Shown here in pieces: positions 8,445 to 17,885 of a stretch of DNA of 37,651 bases (positions within the stretch are counted from its first letter, which is position 1; each line of letters begins with the position of its first letter). Origin of the DNA: CAZBUK01 sp964495085 (GTDB lineage Bacteria > Bacteroidota > Ignavibacteria > T3Sed10-11); contig CAZBUK010000034.1 of NCBI GenBank assembly GCA_964495085.1, positions 1 to 37,651 of the forward strand, written 5' to 3'. The notes beneath the pieces are model-generated. The model was not told where the DNA came from. It was given only the letters and a program-made list of their open reading frames with translations, and searched no databases. The translations under genes were made by a program, and so were the position numbers.

Positions 8445-11400
8445 CTATTCGTCGCGTCCGACGACATCCGGTTCAGGCGTTTCGACCGGTTCGAGTCTTC
8501 GATCACGTTTGAACAATTCCCTGAAGCTGTTGAAGTCCCGCGTATACACGAGCGAAAGTCCGGTCGAGATCAGATCGCCGTCGAAGAATGACTGATACTC
8601 TGTCCTTCTGAAGCCGCGGATCCTGTATCTTCCGTCCTGAGTCAACATGTATTCGACTGCCATATCTCCGGCTATGTCCGAAATGCCCGACTGCCGTTTA
8701 CGTTCGCCTTCGAGCTCGATGTGACCGCCGACTTCGACCGCCAACCGGTCGTCAAGAAACCTACGTGAGAGCTGTATCTGCAATTCAGTCCGGCCCTCGG
8801 AGCCGTCGGCGCTATAATCCTCATAAGACTGTACTTCAAAGTCGATATCGATGCCGCGGATATACCGGCCCGAAAGCACATTCAACTGCTGCGTAAGAAA
8901 TTTACTGCCGCTCGTACGCGCCGTCGCGGACAATCCGCCCCCTTCGGGTATATCGAATGGATTTGCTGCGATGAACCTGTTCAAAACCAGAAGCGCAAAG
9001 ACCTGTTTGTTCTTCTCTGTCTCGTTCTGGTTGAGTTGTTGTATTCTGGTATAGACTGTACCGCCGTGAACGCCTCGCTGATCTTCTGGCATATCCAGCT
9101 CGAAAGATATATCGGGCTTCAGCAGGTCACCTTTCAAATTGAGGTAGACCTGAAACGGCATCGCCCGGCGATACTGCTGAGCGGCCTGATCACCTACTTG
9201 GTCCGCGACGAGCTCGAGCGGCGAAGTTCGCACGGTATATATTGCGCTCATATCTATCTCGGCATTGAGCGGATCGCCGGTCCAGTGGATGGAGCTTCCC
9301 GGCCTGATATCGAAACGCCGGCGGGCGATCTCATAGAACGAGAGCTGGTAGGTTCCGTCGGTGATCTCGTATCTTCCGGCGAGACTCATCAAACCGCCGG
9401 GATCGACCCCGTAGCTCAGGGCGCCGCCCCCGCGAATGCGTACGTAGTCGCCTGCCTGCGGATCGATAATAACGGTGAACTCGGCCTGAGGGTCGACCTG
9501 GATATTTGCGGATATGTTGAATCCCCGGAGTCCGCTTCGCAGCGTGTCCGCCTCAGTCTCGGGTGCAGGACCCGGATCCGCCGAGTCGGCCACCGTCCGG
9601 AAATCGACGATCCGTTCCCGATCGATCAGTACCGGATCGGATTCCGGTACGACGAAGGTAAGCTCGGTCCCCTGACGCAATCCGATCGTCGCATTGATCT
9701 CGGGATTCTCTATATGACCTCTGAGCCGTAGATCGCTGTCAAGTATGATCGTACCGTAGAGGAGATCGTTCTCGTCCGGACCCGTATTGAGAAGAAGAAA
9801 ATCGTTCGACCTGATGGTAAGCATGAAGACGATGCCCTCTGGCGAGTCAGTCACCATGGAACCGTTGATCGATGCGGTATTTCCTCTCCTGTCAGTGATT
9901 GTAAACGAGCGGAATTGGATTCCGCTGTTATCGAACCGTATCGGTTCGCTTCCGAATCCGAATGATGTGTTGAGTGCCGTAATAAAAACTCTAGCGTCGG
10001 TAAAACGAAGATGTCCGTTCAGAACAGGATTACCGGCCCCGCCCCGAACCGTCATTGAACCCGAGAGAGTTCCCTGTGATTCCCTGATCCGGCCAAGCGT
10101 AAACGGTTCGAAATTCGATATATGGAACTGGTCGAGCTCGATGGAAAGATCGAGCAGCGTCTCGTCCGGTTCGGTTCTTACCGAGCCCTGCATTCCCAGA
10201 TAATCATCCTGTCGCCGTAACGCAATATTCACACTATATTCATCAGCCGTTTCGCTCCTCATTTCCGCGTTCAAGGTCCCGATTGTGTCCGGACCGAAGA
10301 TTATATCCGAAAAGGTCAGTTCGGAATGGAATAACGTAACGTCATGCGATCCGGTCAATACGATGGAACCGCTCAGAATGGCATCGAGTTCGTCGAATTC
10401 CGATTGAAAGTTGCCGATCAGCGCTCCAAGCGGAAAATCTGCAATTTCGATAAACGTCGTTGTATCGTCCGGAGTATGAGCGGATATGAAGGCTTCATCT
10501 CGCTCAATTCTCAGATTCTGAAACCGCGGTCGGGCGCCGCCGATAATAAGAGCGTTATCATGTACGGGAAACCATTCCTCTCCGTTCAATATCACTGCAC
10601 CCGTATCAAGGGAGATCACATAAGCGGTATCGGCGGATTGAACGGTCGATCGGATTACCAAGATGTCTCTGCGAGCTTCATCCTGCGCCCGGAGTACGGG
10701 CATGAGCGTATTATCCGAGACGGAGACCGATACCTCCGGTCCGAATACAGTAACTGCCGGTCCGTCTACCCGCCCAAGCCGCAATGATCCCTGGGCCGAT
10801 TCTTCGTCTGTATCGATCCTGATGATCAAGGAATCGATGCTTATACCTGCATATCGAATCGAAGGCAGGTCCATCGATACGTTCAACCTGCTCCGCTCGC
10901 TTTCGTAGATACCGTTGAGCGTGAATTGCGAAATTTCCGAAAGATCCGGTATCAATTCTGCGGGAATTATCCCGGGATCCGTAAGCGAAATATTGAATTC
11001 GAATCTTTTCTCCGTCGAATCTTGCGGGGGAACGCTCTCATGAAGATTGAAATATTTGTCGACATGCCGGAATAATTCTTCCGGAAGATCGCCGAAAGAA
11101 ACATTTCCGGCATAGCTCCCTTCGAGGAAAGAGGATTCCACGCGCAGTTTCTGAAATCCCTCCTCCGACGAAGCGGCGATCGACAACGTGTCGATGGAAT
11201 AGGCGCGACCGTTCTTCGAAAGTTGGAAATCACTGACACGCAGTATGCCGTCGATATCCTCGCCACGGCCGATTTGAATATCGGCGGAGATGCGTGTACG
11301 AAGCGAGATCGCATCGTCCGTGATGTTCAGCTCATCGAGGTTCATACCGCTGAGATCCAACTCGAACGAATACCTGGGCGCCGGACCGGAGAATTGTACC

Positions 11401-13463
11401 GATGCATCAAGTTCGAGTTCCATGTTCTCATCTGCGATACGCAGATCGCCGCCGATACCTCCTCCCGATGCGTTCACCTCCAGCCGGATATCCTCATAGA
11501 CGTATCCGAGCAATTCTATCGATTCTATCCGGACGGAAACATTTCCGGCCAGATTATCGGGCTCGCTGCCCGAAGCATCGACGTCAAGCCGCATCGTTAA
11601 CTTCCCCGCGATATCCCGCCGATCGAACAGAGCACCCGCATTAAAATTTCTGACTTCTGCATATCCACGGTATGAAGGACCGGCGATTTCTGATAACTGT
11701 AACTGAAGATCGGTTTCGATCTCGCCGAACGACGACTTCACCGAAGCAATTCCTTCTATTCTCCGGGCCGTGCCGGAGAAGCCAGCGCTCAGACTGAGGG
11801 TATCGGGGAGTCGGATATCTTCGGACAGCAAATCGAACGGTATGTATGTGCGAATATCCTGCTCATCCGACACAAACGAGGTTACCCGCACATCATACCG
11901 AACCGAATCCGGTTCCGGCAGTCCCAAGATCGTTCCCTCCGCTCTCAACCGGGTAGATTCTCCTGCATCGACCTCAAAATGTTGAATATGCAAATCTGTA
12001 ATATTTCCGGATACAGCCGTTCGCAACGCTATCGGTTTTGTCCCGGCAGGAACCCCGGCCAAGAGTGAATCGAGATCAGGCGAGAGAAGACGGATGTCGT
12101 CCGGATCCGCTTCGACTTCCAGAACGAGGCGCTGAACTTCGACATCCCGGATATTTTCCATCAGATCGTCGAACGATCGGTATTGAATGAGAGCATCGAG
12201 CATGACCTTGCTTCCTGGAGTCTGCAGTATAAATCCCTCTATACCCGCGGTCTCCTGCTCCGCGAATAATAATCCCTCGGTACGGCTGATCACAACCCCG
12301 CTGCTTTCGGCGAACCTCAGGTCGTTAATCCCCACGGCTAACCGTTCCTCGCCGTAAATAATATTTTCCATATCGATATAAATGCCCGTAAGATCGATAC
12401 GATCCGGGTTGAGAACGCCGGAGATATCCGGCGATGTGCGGTTCACCATCCTCATACCGCTGTCTTGAATCCTGAACCGGTCAAGGATGATATTCCATCC
12501 ATCCGCCCCTTGCTTGTCCGGCGCGTTATGTGGTGTCCCTTGCACCGCCGGTCCCTCAGCCGGTTCTCGCTCGCTTTCCGAAAATTCGTATCTTGCCGCC
12601 AGGGCATCGAGATAGAAATCCGATACCTCGACTCTTCTGCTCGGTAGATCGATAGCTCGCGTGAGAACGGATAATTCTTCCCATGAGAGTGAAATATATT
12701 CCCCGGTTGCCGGATTGCGATACTCCGTCTGGAGATTTGTTATGGTGAGTTGATCGAATCCGATGTCCGGCATCTGAGAGTTACGATCGTCCTTCGCCGC
12801 CGGTTGGTCATTCGGGACACGGGGGATACGAATCGCTGCCTGGAGACCGTCAATACCGATAGTATCGAGCCGGTATTGCATTCGGGATATATCGAATTTC
12901 TTGAATATTGCGTCAAAGGAGGCGAGACGTAAGGAAGCAGTAGATTCCGTCATATCATCTTGATACTGTAGAACGATATTCTTCAGGTCTATCTTTCCGA
13001 GACTGATGTCGGGGGGTGCACCGGCCTGTTCACCGGCAGGATCGTCGGCTGACGAGTCGGTACCGTTTCCGCCATCTCCGAGGAGGACCGCATAATTGAA
13101 CAGCGAATCGTCAGCAGATCGGTACACGCGGCAGTACAGATCATGCACTGCGACGGATCGAACCGAGATTCTCTTTCTGAGCAGTTGAACCGGGTTGATG
13201 TCAACCCCGATATAGCCGACGGAAATGAGGGTATCGCGTCCGGCATCCTCGATATAAAGCGATTCCAAGCGGATGGTTCCCCGCAGGGAAACCGAGAGCG
13301 CTCCGATCCCGACCCGAGTTCCGGTTCTATCGGCGACGATGTCGGCGGCTTTTCTGGCAAGGAATGTTTGAATCGTGGGAATCTGTAATAGAATGGCGAG
13401 AAATATCGACAACGCCGCTGCTACCCCAGCACACCACAAACCTAATCTGAATACTCTCCGCAT
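8445..13463 (-). CDS. tamB: TamB, translocation and assembly module inner-membrane protein
   Basis: 1672 aa. A single N-terminal membrane anchor (about residues 8-30) precedes an AsmA/TamB-like start (RTGTRVGIGALSVSLRG region, about 47-65). A very long periplasmic segment of repeating beta-strands follows, as expected for a lipid- or protein-conducting taco-shaped bridge. The C-terminal ~350 residues match the conserved TamB (DUF490) domain: a GxY-type strand series around 'LAGRYEITDGTYQLSFYEIARRRF' and 'FALLVLNRF'. The protein should span the periplasm and work with the adjacent TamL. No strong Shine-Dalgarno is visible before the ATG at 13463. A gap of 171 nt separates it from the efflux permease upstream, so it may have its own promoter. 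Confidence 0.92.
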   Translation of the reverse strand: MRRVFRLGLWCAGVAAALSIFLAILLQIPTIQTFLARKAADIVADRTGTRVGIGALSVSLRGTIRLESLYIEDAGRDTLISVGYIGVDINPVQLLRKRISVRSVAVHDLYCRVYRSADDSLFNYAVLLGDGGNGTDSSADDPAGEQAGAPPDISLGKIDLKNIVLQYQDDMTESTASLRLASFDAIFKKFDISRMQYRLDTIGIDGLQAAIRIPRVPNDQPAAKDDRNSQMPDIGFDQLTITNLQTEYRNPATGEYISLSWEELSVLTRAIDLPSRRVEVSDFYLDALAARYEFSESEREPAEGPAVQGTPHNAPDKQGADGWNIILDRFRIQDSGMRMVNRTSPDISGVLNPDRIDLTGIYIDMENIIYGEERLAVGINDLRFAESSGVVISRTEGLLFAEQETAGIEGFILQTPGSKVMLDALIQYRSFDDLMENIRDVEVQRLVLEVEADPDDIRLLSPDLDSLLAGVPAGTKPIALRTAVSGNITDLHIQHFEVDAGESTRLRAEGTILGLPEPDSVRYDVRVTSFVSDEQDIRTYIPFDLLSEDIRLPDTLSLSAGFSGTARRIEGIASVKSSFGEIETDLQLQLSEIAGPSYRGYAEVRNFNAGALFDRRDIAGKLTMRLDVDASGSEPDNLAGNVSVRIESIELLGYVYEDIRLEVNASGGGIGGDLRIADENMELELDASVQFSGPAPRYSFELDLSGMNLDELNITDDAISLRTRISADIQIGRGEDIDGILRVSDFQLSKNGRAYSIDTLSIAASSEEGFQKLRVESSFLEGSYAGNVSFGDLPEELFRHVDKYFNLHESVPPQDSTEKRFEFNISLTDPGIIPAELIPDLSEISQFTLNGIYESERSRLNVSMDLPSIRYAGISIDSLIIRIDTDEESAQGSLRLGRVDGPAVTVFGPEVSVSVSDNTLMPVLRAQDEARRDILVIRSTVQSADTAYVISLDTGAVILNGEEWFPVHDNALIIGGARPRFQNLRIERDEAFISAHTPDDTTTFIEIADFPLGALIGNFQSEFDELDAILSGSIVLTGSHDVTLFHSELTFSDIIFGPDTIGTLNAEMRSETADEYSVNIALRRQDDYLGMQGSVRTEPDETLLDLSIELDQFHISNFEPFTLGRIRESQGTLSGSMTVRGGAGNPVLNGHLRFTDARVFITALNTSFGFGSEPIRFDNSGIQFRSFTITDRRGNTASINGSMVTDSPEGIVFMLTIRSNDFLLLNTGPDENDLLYGTIILDSDLRLRGHIENPEINATIGLRQGTELTFVVPESDPVLIDRERIVDFRTVADSADPGPAPETEADTLRSGLRGFNISANIQVDPQAEFTVIIDPQAGDYVRIRGGGALSYGVDPGGLMSLAGRYEITDGTYQLSFYEIARRRFDIRPGSSIHWTGDPLNAEIDMSAIYTVRTSPLELVADQVGDQAAQQYRRAMPFQVYLNLKGDLLKPDISFELDMPEDQRGVHGGTVYTRIQQLNQNETEKNKQVFALLVLNRFIAANPFDIPEGGGLSATARTSGSKFLTQQLNVLSGRYIRGIDIDFEVQSYEDYSADGSEGRTELQIQLSRRFLDDRLAVEVGGHIELEGERKRQSGISDIAGDMAVEYMLTQDGRYRIRGFRRTEYQSFFDGDLISTGLSLVYTRDFNSFRELFKRDRRLEPVETPEPDVVGRDE

Positions 13464-13634
13464 ATCGTTCTATTTTCAACAACATATTCAGGAGTATGAC
13501 ATGAACTGATAATAAGGTAAGAAATTCCGCGTCCGCTCACAAGAACCGAAGCTGAGGCGTTTCGTATAAGTTTCTGGATTCATTGTAGATGCAGGAGAGG
13601 AAGTCCGTCACTGTTTTGAGGGGATGGAGCTGTG
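13464..13634. other. Intergenic gap between efflux operon and tamB
   Basis: A 171-nt gap on the coding side of tamB. I see no ORF and no hairpin followed by a T-run, so termination of the efflux operon here is not evident. An AT-rich patch around 13487-13520 could hold a tamB promoter, but no well-spaced -35/-10 pair or -24/-12 element can be supported. Confidence 0.4.
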
Positions 13635-14765
13635 TTACTCCAGATTTCTCCGGAACCTGAGTATGCTTGCCGAGAGTATGACGCTCCCGATGATAAAGAG
13701 TGCCAGGATCTGGTCCCACAACTCTGCTATACCGATGCCTTTTAAAAAAATTCCCCTGACAATCACGAAGAAATAACGGAGAGGCATGATGTAGGTAATC
13801 GACCTGATAATCCCCGGCATATTTTCTATAGGGAAAATGAAACCGGAGAGATATATCATAGGAAGCATTACAAAAAACACCGCCGTCAGCATCGCTTGTT
13901 GCTGAGTTCTGGAGATGGTTGAAACGAAGAGGCCGAGGCCCAGCGTCGTCATTAAAAAAACCATGCTGAGACCTACGAGAAGCATAACACCTCCCCGTAC
14001 CGGGATATTGAACCAGAGCGTTGCAATGAGGACGACGAGGAGCACGTCGATTATTCCGATGATCGTGAAGGGGGCGAGCTTTCCGGCAATAAGCTGATAC
14101 GGCTTCATCGGTGTTACGATGAGTTGCTCGAGCGTACCTATCTCGCGCTCCTTCACCGTAGCAAGCGATGTGAGCATCATGGTCATCACCATCAGCAGCA
14201 TAGCAAGCACGCCGGGTACCATAAAATTTCTGCTCCTGAGATCCGGATTATACCAGATACGCATTTCCGGTTCGATACGGACCGGGCTGAATTTTTCCCC
14301 CGACACCCGTCCGGCTCCATCGATCAAGATATTGTGGGAAAAACGGAGCGCAATCTGCGACGCGTACGCGAGACCTATCGTCGCGGAGTTGGACTCCGAA
14401 CCGTCGGCGATGAGCTGTACTTTTACGGGAATCCCCGCGATAAGATCGTCTGCAAATCCGCGCGGAATGGCCAACCCGATCGAAGCCATATTGTGATCGA
14501 TATAGCGGTCGAGATCGCCGAGACGCCCGGGATTACCCACGACCGTGAAATATCCCGAATTCGTAAACCCGGAGATAAATTCTCTGCTCGCATATGAATT
14601 GTCGGCATCATATACGACCATATATATATTTCGTACATCGAGATTCGCCGCGTACCCCAGAATGATCAATTGAAACACGGGTGCGACGAACACAATGGCG
14701 AGCATGCGCCTGTCACGTTTGATCTGGATGAACTCCTTCCGAATGAGCGAGAGAATGGTCCGCAT
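13635..14765 (-). CDS. ABC-2 type transporter permease (YbhR/YhhJ-like)
   Basis: 376 aa. The N-terminus 'RTILSLIRKEFIQIKRDRRMLAIVFVAPVFQL' is the classic start of the YhhJ/YbhR permease family, with TM1 at about 22-40. A large extracytoplasmic domain (about 45-170) follows and then five hydrophobic segments between about 180 and 370. The conserved KEREIGTLEQLIVTPMKP motif lies before the second TM cluster. It forms the membrane channel of an ABC exporter, most likely as a heterodimer with the closely related permease encoded 1 nt upstream. It is the last gene of the six-gene efflux operon. The family exports drugs, bile acids or lipophilic compounds; the substrate here cannot be read from sequence. 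Confidence 0.9.
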   Translation of the reverse strand: MRTILSLIRKEFIQIKRDRRMLAIVFVAPVFQLIILGYAANLDVRNIYMVVYDADNSYASREFISGFTNSGYFTVVGNPGRLGDLDRYIDHNMASIGLAIPRGFADDLIAGIPVKVQLIADGSESNSATIGLAYASQIALRFSHNILIDGAGRVSGEKFSPVRIEPEMRIWYNPDLRSRNFMVPGVLAMLLMVMTMMLTSLATVKEREIGTLEQLIVTPMKPYQLIAGKLAPFTIIGIIDVLLVVLIATLWFNIPVRGGVMLLVGLSMVFLMTTLGLGLFVSTISRTQQQAMLTAVFFVMLPMIYLSGFIFPIENMPGIIRSITYIMPLRYFFVIVRGIFLKGIGIAELWDQILALFIIGSVILSASILRFRRNLE

Positions 14766-14766
14766 G

Positions 14767-15891
14767 TCAGCTTCTCTTCTTCATTCTGACGGAACTGACG
14801 GAAAGGACGATGGCTGCGAATCCAGCGAGAAAGACGAGCTGTTCCCAATAGGCGGCCAGACCCGTACCTTTGAGCATAATCCCGCGCAGGGCGACGAGGA
14901 AGTATTTCGCGGGGACGATATAGGTAATTGCCTGAATGACCGCGGGCATATTATGAATCGGGAAAACGAATCCTGATAATATAAATGTCGGAAGCATCGT
15001 GGTCGTCAGCGCGATCATGAACGCCACCTGCTGCGTTTCGGCGATTGTCGATATGAGTAATCCCCACCCCAGCGAACCGAAGAGAAAGAGCAGCACGACG
15101 AGGAACAGCAGAAAATAATTCCCCTCAATCGACACGTCGAAAAAAATATTGCCGACGAACAGGATCATGATCGTTGCCGCCAGCGAGGTGATTATGTACG
15201 GTATCGTTTTGCCGATGATCAGTTCATAAGGATGTACGGGAGCGACGGTAATCTGCTCCATCGTACCTCGTTCTTTCTCCCGAACCACCGAGAGTGCGGT
15301 TGATACAACGGATGTCACCATCAGGATAAACGCGATAAGACCGGGTACCAGGAATTTCGGACTCCTGAGCTCCGGATTATACCAGACCCGGGGGTGCAGC
15401 TCGACGGGGAGCATCGGCACTCCGGCTGCTTCGGAGTCCGGGGTTCGTGAAATAAGTCGAATAGAGAAATCCTGAAGCACGGCGTTCGCATACCCGGCGA
15501 CAGTGGCCGCGGCGCTTGCATTGGCGCCGTCGATGAGCACCTGGATTCCGGGGTTCGTTCCCATCGTAATATCATCTGCAAATCCTTTCGGAATGACCAG
15601 TCCTAAACGGATGACCTCCCGGTCGAGCAGATCGTCGATTTCATCGGCCCGGTTTACATGCCGAACGATTGTAAAATACCCCGATTGGACAAACGTACGG
15701 ACGACGGCGCGGCTTTCTGTCGACCCATCGCCGTCATATACCGCCATGCCGATATTCCTGACATCGAAGTCGACGGCATATCCGAACATCAGGAGCATAA
15801 ATGCGGGCAGTCCGATCAATATTCCGAGCGTTCTTCTATCCCGGCCCAGCTGCCGAAACTCTTTCCGCGCGATCGCAAGCACTCGCCGCAT
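14767..15891 (-). CDS. ABC-2 type transporter permease (YbhS-like)
   Basis: 374 aa and paralogous to the next gene: the same N-terminal KEFRQLGRDRRTLGILIGLPAF pattern, a periplasmic domain with VLIDGANASAA, and VREKERGTMEQITVAPVHPYELIIGK before the C-terminal transmembrane bundle. It should be an inner-membrane half-channel that pairs with the neighbouring permease and is energised by the two upstream ATPases. The start lies 3 nt after the stop of the ATPase gene and the stop is 1 nt before the next ATG, so the cluster is tightly packed and probably translationally coupled. Confidence 0.9.
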   Translation of the reverse strand: MRRVLAIARKEFRQLGRDRRTLGILIGLPAFMLLMFGYAVDFDVRNIGMAVYDGDGSTESRAVVRTFVQSGYFTIVRHVNRADEIDDLLDREVIRLGLVIPKGFADDITMGTNPGIQVLIDGANASAAATVAGYANAVLQDFSIRLISRTPDSEAAGVPMLPVELHPRVWYNPELRSPKFLVPGLIAFILMVTSVVSTALSVVREKERGTMEQITVAPVHPYELIIGKTIPYIITSLAATIMILFVGNIFFDVSIEGNYFLLFLVVLLFLFGSLGWGLLISTIAETQQVAFMIALTTTMLPTFILSGFVFPIHNMPAVIQAITYIVPAKYFLVALRGIMLKGTGLAAYWEQLVFLAGFAAIVLSVSSVRMKKRS

Positions 15892-15894
15892 AGT

Positions 15895-16839
15895 TCACAC
15901 CCCCCCGTCTTCGCGGGTTTCTCTTTCGACAAGATGAATAAACACATCCTCCAGCGACGGAACGATCCGGTCGATATTGCCGACGTTCAATCCGGCATCG
16001 TTTAGAATCCGTTCTACGAGTTCTCTTCCCTTGTCCTCCTCTTTCACGCTGACGTGTAGATTCGTTCCGAACACCGAAACTTCGATTATGCCGGATTGTT
16101 CCTGCAGGTTTCTGAGCGCCTCGATGGTATTCGAACACTGTACTTCGAGCATCGGATTCGTTATGTACTTCGATTTGAGTTCCCGCGGACTCCCACCCGC
16201 GATAATGTTCCCTCCATGGATGAGCATAATGGTGTTACAGTATTCGGCTTCGTCAAGGTAGTGGGTGGTTACAAAAATGGTAGTCCCGGCGTCGGATAAT
16301 GATTGGATAAGCTCCCAGAAAGCCCTCCTGGAGAGCGGATCGACGCCTCCCGTCGGCTCGTCGAGGAACACGATTGGAGGTTCATGGAGCAGGGCGCAGC
16401 CGAGCGCGAGACGCTGTTTCCATCCTCCGGGTAGTTCGCGGGCAAGAATTCGCTCCCGTCCTGTTAATCCGGCCATATCTATCGCCCAGTTTCTCCTCGA
16501 TCTCAGGCGATCGTTATCCAGTCCATAGACGCCGCCGAAGAATTCGATGTTCTCTTTAACGGTCAGATCCTCATAGAGAGAGAACCGCTGCGACATGTAA
16601 CCGATGGACCGTTTTACCCTGTCGGGCTGCAGGTTGATATCGAATCCGCCGACGCGTGCGTTCCCCGAAGTGGATACCAGCAATCCGCACAACATTTTTA
16701 TGGTTGTGGATTTTCCCGCGCCGTTCGCTCCGAGAAAACCGAATATCTCGCCTTTCCGAACGCTAAACGAAATGCGGTTCACGGCTGTGAACGTTCCGAA
16801 GACCTTGCTCAGCTCTGATACCTCGATAGGATTCATCAT
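15895..16839 (-). CDS. ABC transporter ATPase, equivalent to the C-terminal half of YbhF
   Basis: About 314 aa. It has Walker A GANGAGKST, Q-loop 'YMSQRFSLYEDLTVKENI', signature LPGGWKQRLALG, Walker B IVFLDEPTGGVDP and a canonical H-loop VTTHYLDEAE. The variant LPGGWKQ signature and the intact H-loop match the second ABC domain of E. coli YbhF as I recall it. I prefer the ATG at 16839, preceded by GGAA about 8 nt upstream; a GTG at 16860 in the same frame would add seven residues. It lies 126 nt after the partner ATPase gene and 3 nt before the first permease. It should hydrolyse ATP to drive the exporter together with its partner ATPase. Confidence 0.9.
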   Translation of the reverse strand: MMNPIEVSELSKVFGTFTAVNRISFSVRKGEIFGFLGANGAGKSTTIKMLCGLLVSTSGNARVGGFDINLQPDRVKRSIGYMSQRFSLYEDLTVKENIEFFGGVYGLDNDRLRSRRNWAIDMAGLTGRERILARELPGGWKQRLALGCALLHEPPIVFLDEPTGGVDPLSRRAFWELIQSLSDAGTTIFVTTHYLDEAEYCNTIMLIHGGNIIAGGSPRELKSKYITNPMLEVQCSNTIEALRNLQEQSGIIEVSVFGTNLHVSVKEEDKGRELVERILNDAGLNVGNIDRIVPSLEDVFIHLVERETREDGGV

Positions 16840-16965
16840 GAAGTACGTTTCCGTTTTCACGCGGCGACAGTCGGTTCAAGCAACTTGCCGGTATTTGGAA
16901 TCCGGTAACCTCTGTAACCGATATCTCCCGGCCTTTGTATTGATACAGCATACGGCAGCATCCGG

Positions 16966-17880
16966 TCAATCTGATCTCAGCAGCGAGATAAAAACATTTT
17001 CCAGCGACGGATCGATATAACGCCAACTGCCGACGGTTATTCCTTTATCGGCTAATAACTTTCCTATTTGCACATCTGCTTCTGCTGCGTCCGGAACGAC
17101 GATGTGGAGGCGGTCTCCGAATGCCTGCACTTCTTTGATCTCTTTCATCCCGCGGAGAATTGCATATGATGCGCGCAGGTCGGTCGGGATGATCTCGATG
17201 ATTTTATCGGTCATTCGATTTTTTAATTTCTGAGGCGTATCCAATAGAATAATTCGCCCTTGATTCATCAGACCGACGCGGCTGCATCGCTCGGCCTCAT
17301 CGAGATAGGGCGTTGTCATGACAATGGTGATACCGTTCTTCAGCAGGTCGGAGAGTATTTTCCAGAAATCCCTCCTCGATACCGGATCGACGCCCGTCGT
17401 CGGCTCGTCTAAAAATATGAGTTCCGGAGTATGCGTGAGGGTGCAAGCCAGAGCAAGCTTCTGTTTCATACCTCCAGAAAGACGTTCCGCCAATCTGTCC
17501 CGGTAATCGATCAGCCGCATATACCTGAGGAGTTCATCGCGCCTCTTGCGGTATTCCACGACACCATGGAGATCAGCAAAGAATTCGATATTTTCATCGA
17601 CGGTTAAATCGCCGTAGAGACTGAATCTCTGGGAGAGATAGCCAATGCGGTGTTTTATAGAGTCATAATTCAGACGAAGATCGATGCCGAGAACGGAAAG
17701 TTCGCCGCCGTCGGGCGCGATGATTCCACAGAACATCCGGATCATCGTTGTTTTTCCCGCTCCGTCCGGACCCACGAGTGCAAGCATTTCGCCTCTACGA
17801 ACGTCGAATGATACATCATCGACCGCAACGACCGATCCGAATCGCTTCATCAGTTTGCGGGCGGTAATGACTGAGTTCAT
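16966..17880 (-). CDS. ABC transporter ATPase, equivalent to the N-terminal half of YbhF
   Basis: 304 aa. It has Walker A GPDGAGKTT, Q-loop LSQRFSLYGDL, signature LSGGMKQKLALACTL and Walker B LIFLDEPTTGVDP. The H-loop position reads TTPYLDEAE, with proline where most ABC ATPases have the switch histidine. The N-terminal ABC domain of YbhF also lacks that histidine, so this is probably the degenerate partner of an asymmetric ATPase pair in which one composite site is weak. It sits 5 nt after the adaptor gene. The C-terminal ~80 residues match the regulatory extension also seen in the partner ATPase ('IGSWRYIDPSLENVFI' type). Confidence 0.9.
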   Translation of the reverse strand: MNSVITARKLMKRFGSVVAVDDVSFDVRRGEMLALVGPDGAGKTTMIRMFCGIIAPDGGELSVLGIDLRLNYDSIKHRIGYLSQRFSLYGDLTVDENIEFFADLHGVVEYRKRRDELLRYMRLIDYRDRLAERLSGGMKQKLALACTLTHTPELIFLDEPTTGVDPVSRRDFWKILSDLLKNGITIVMTTPYLDEAERCSRVGLMNQGRIILLDTPQKLKNRMTDKIIEIIPTDLRASYAILRGMKEIKEVQAFGDRLHIVVPDAAEADVQIGKLLADKGITVGSWRYIDPSLENVFISLLRSD

Positions 17881-17885
17881 ATCAG

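Noticed and set aside
9036..9731. 231-aa open frame on the plus strand inside tamB
   Set aside because: Antisense shadow of a long, clearly coding gene; no domain or start signal.
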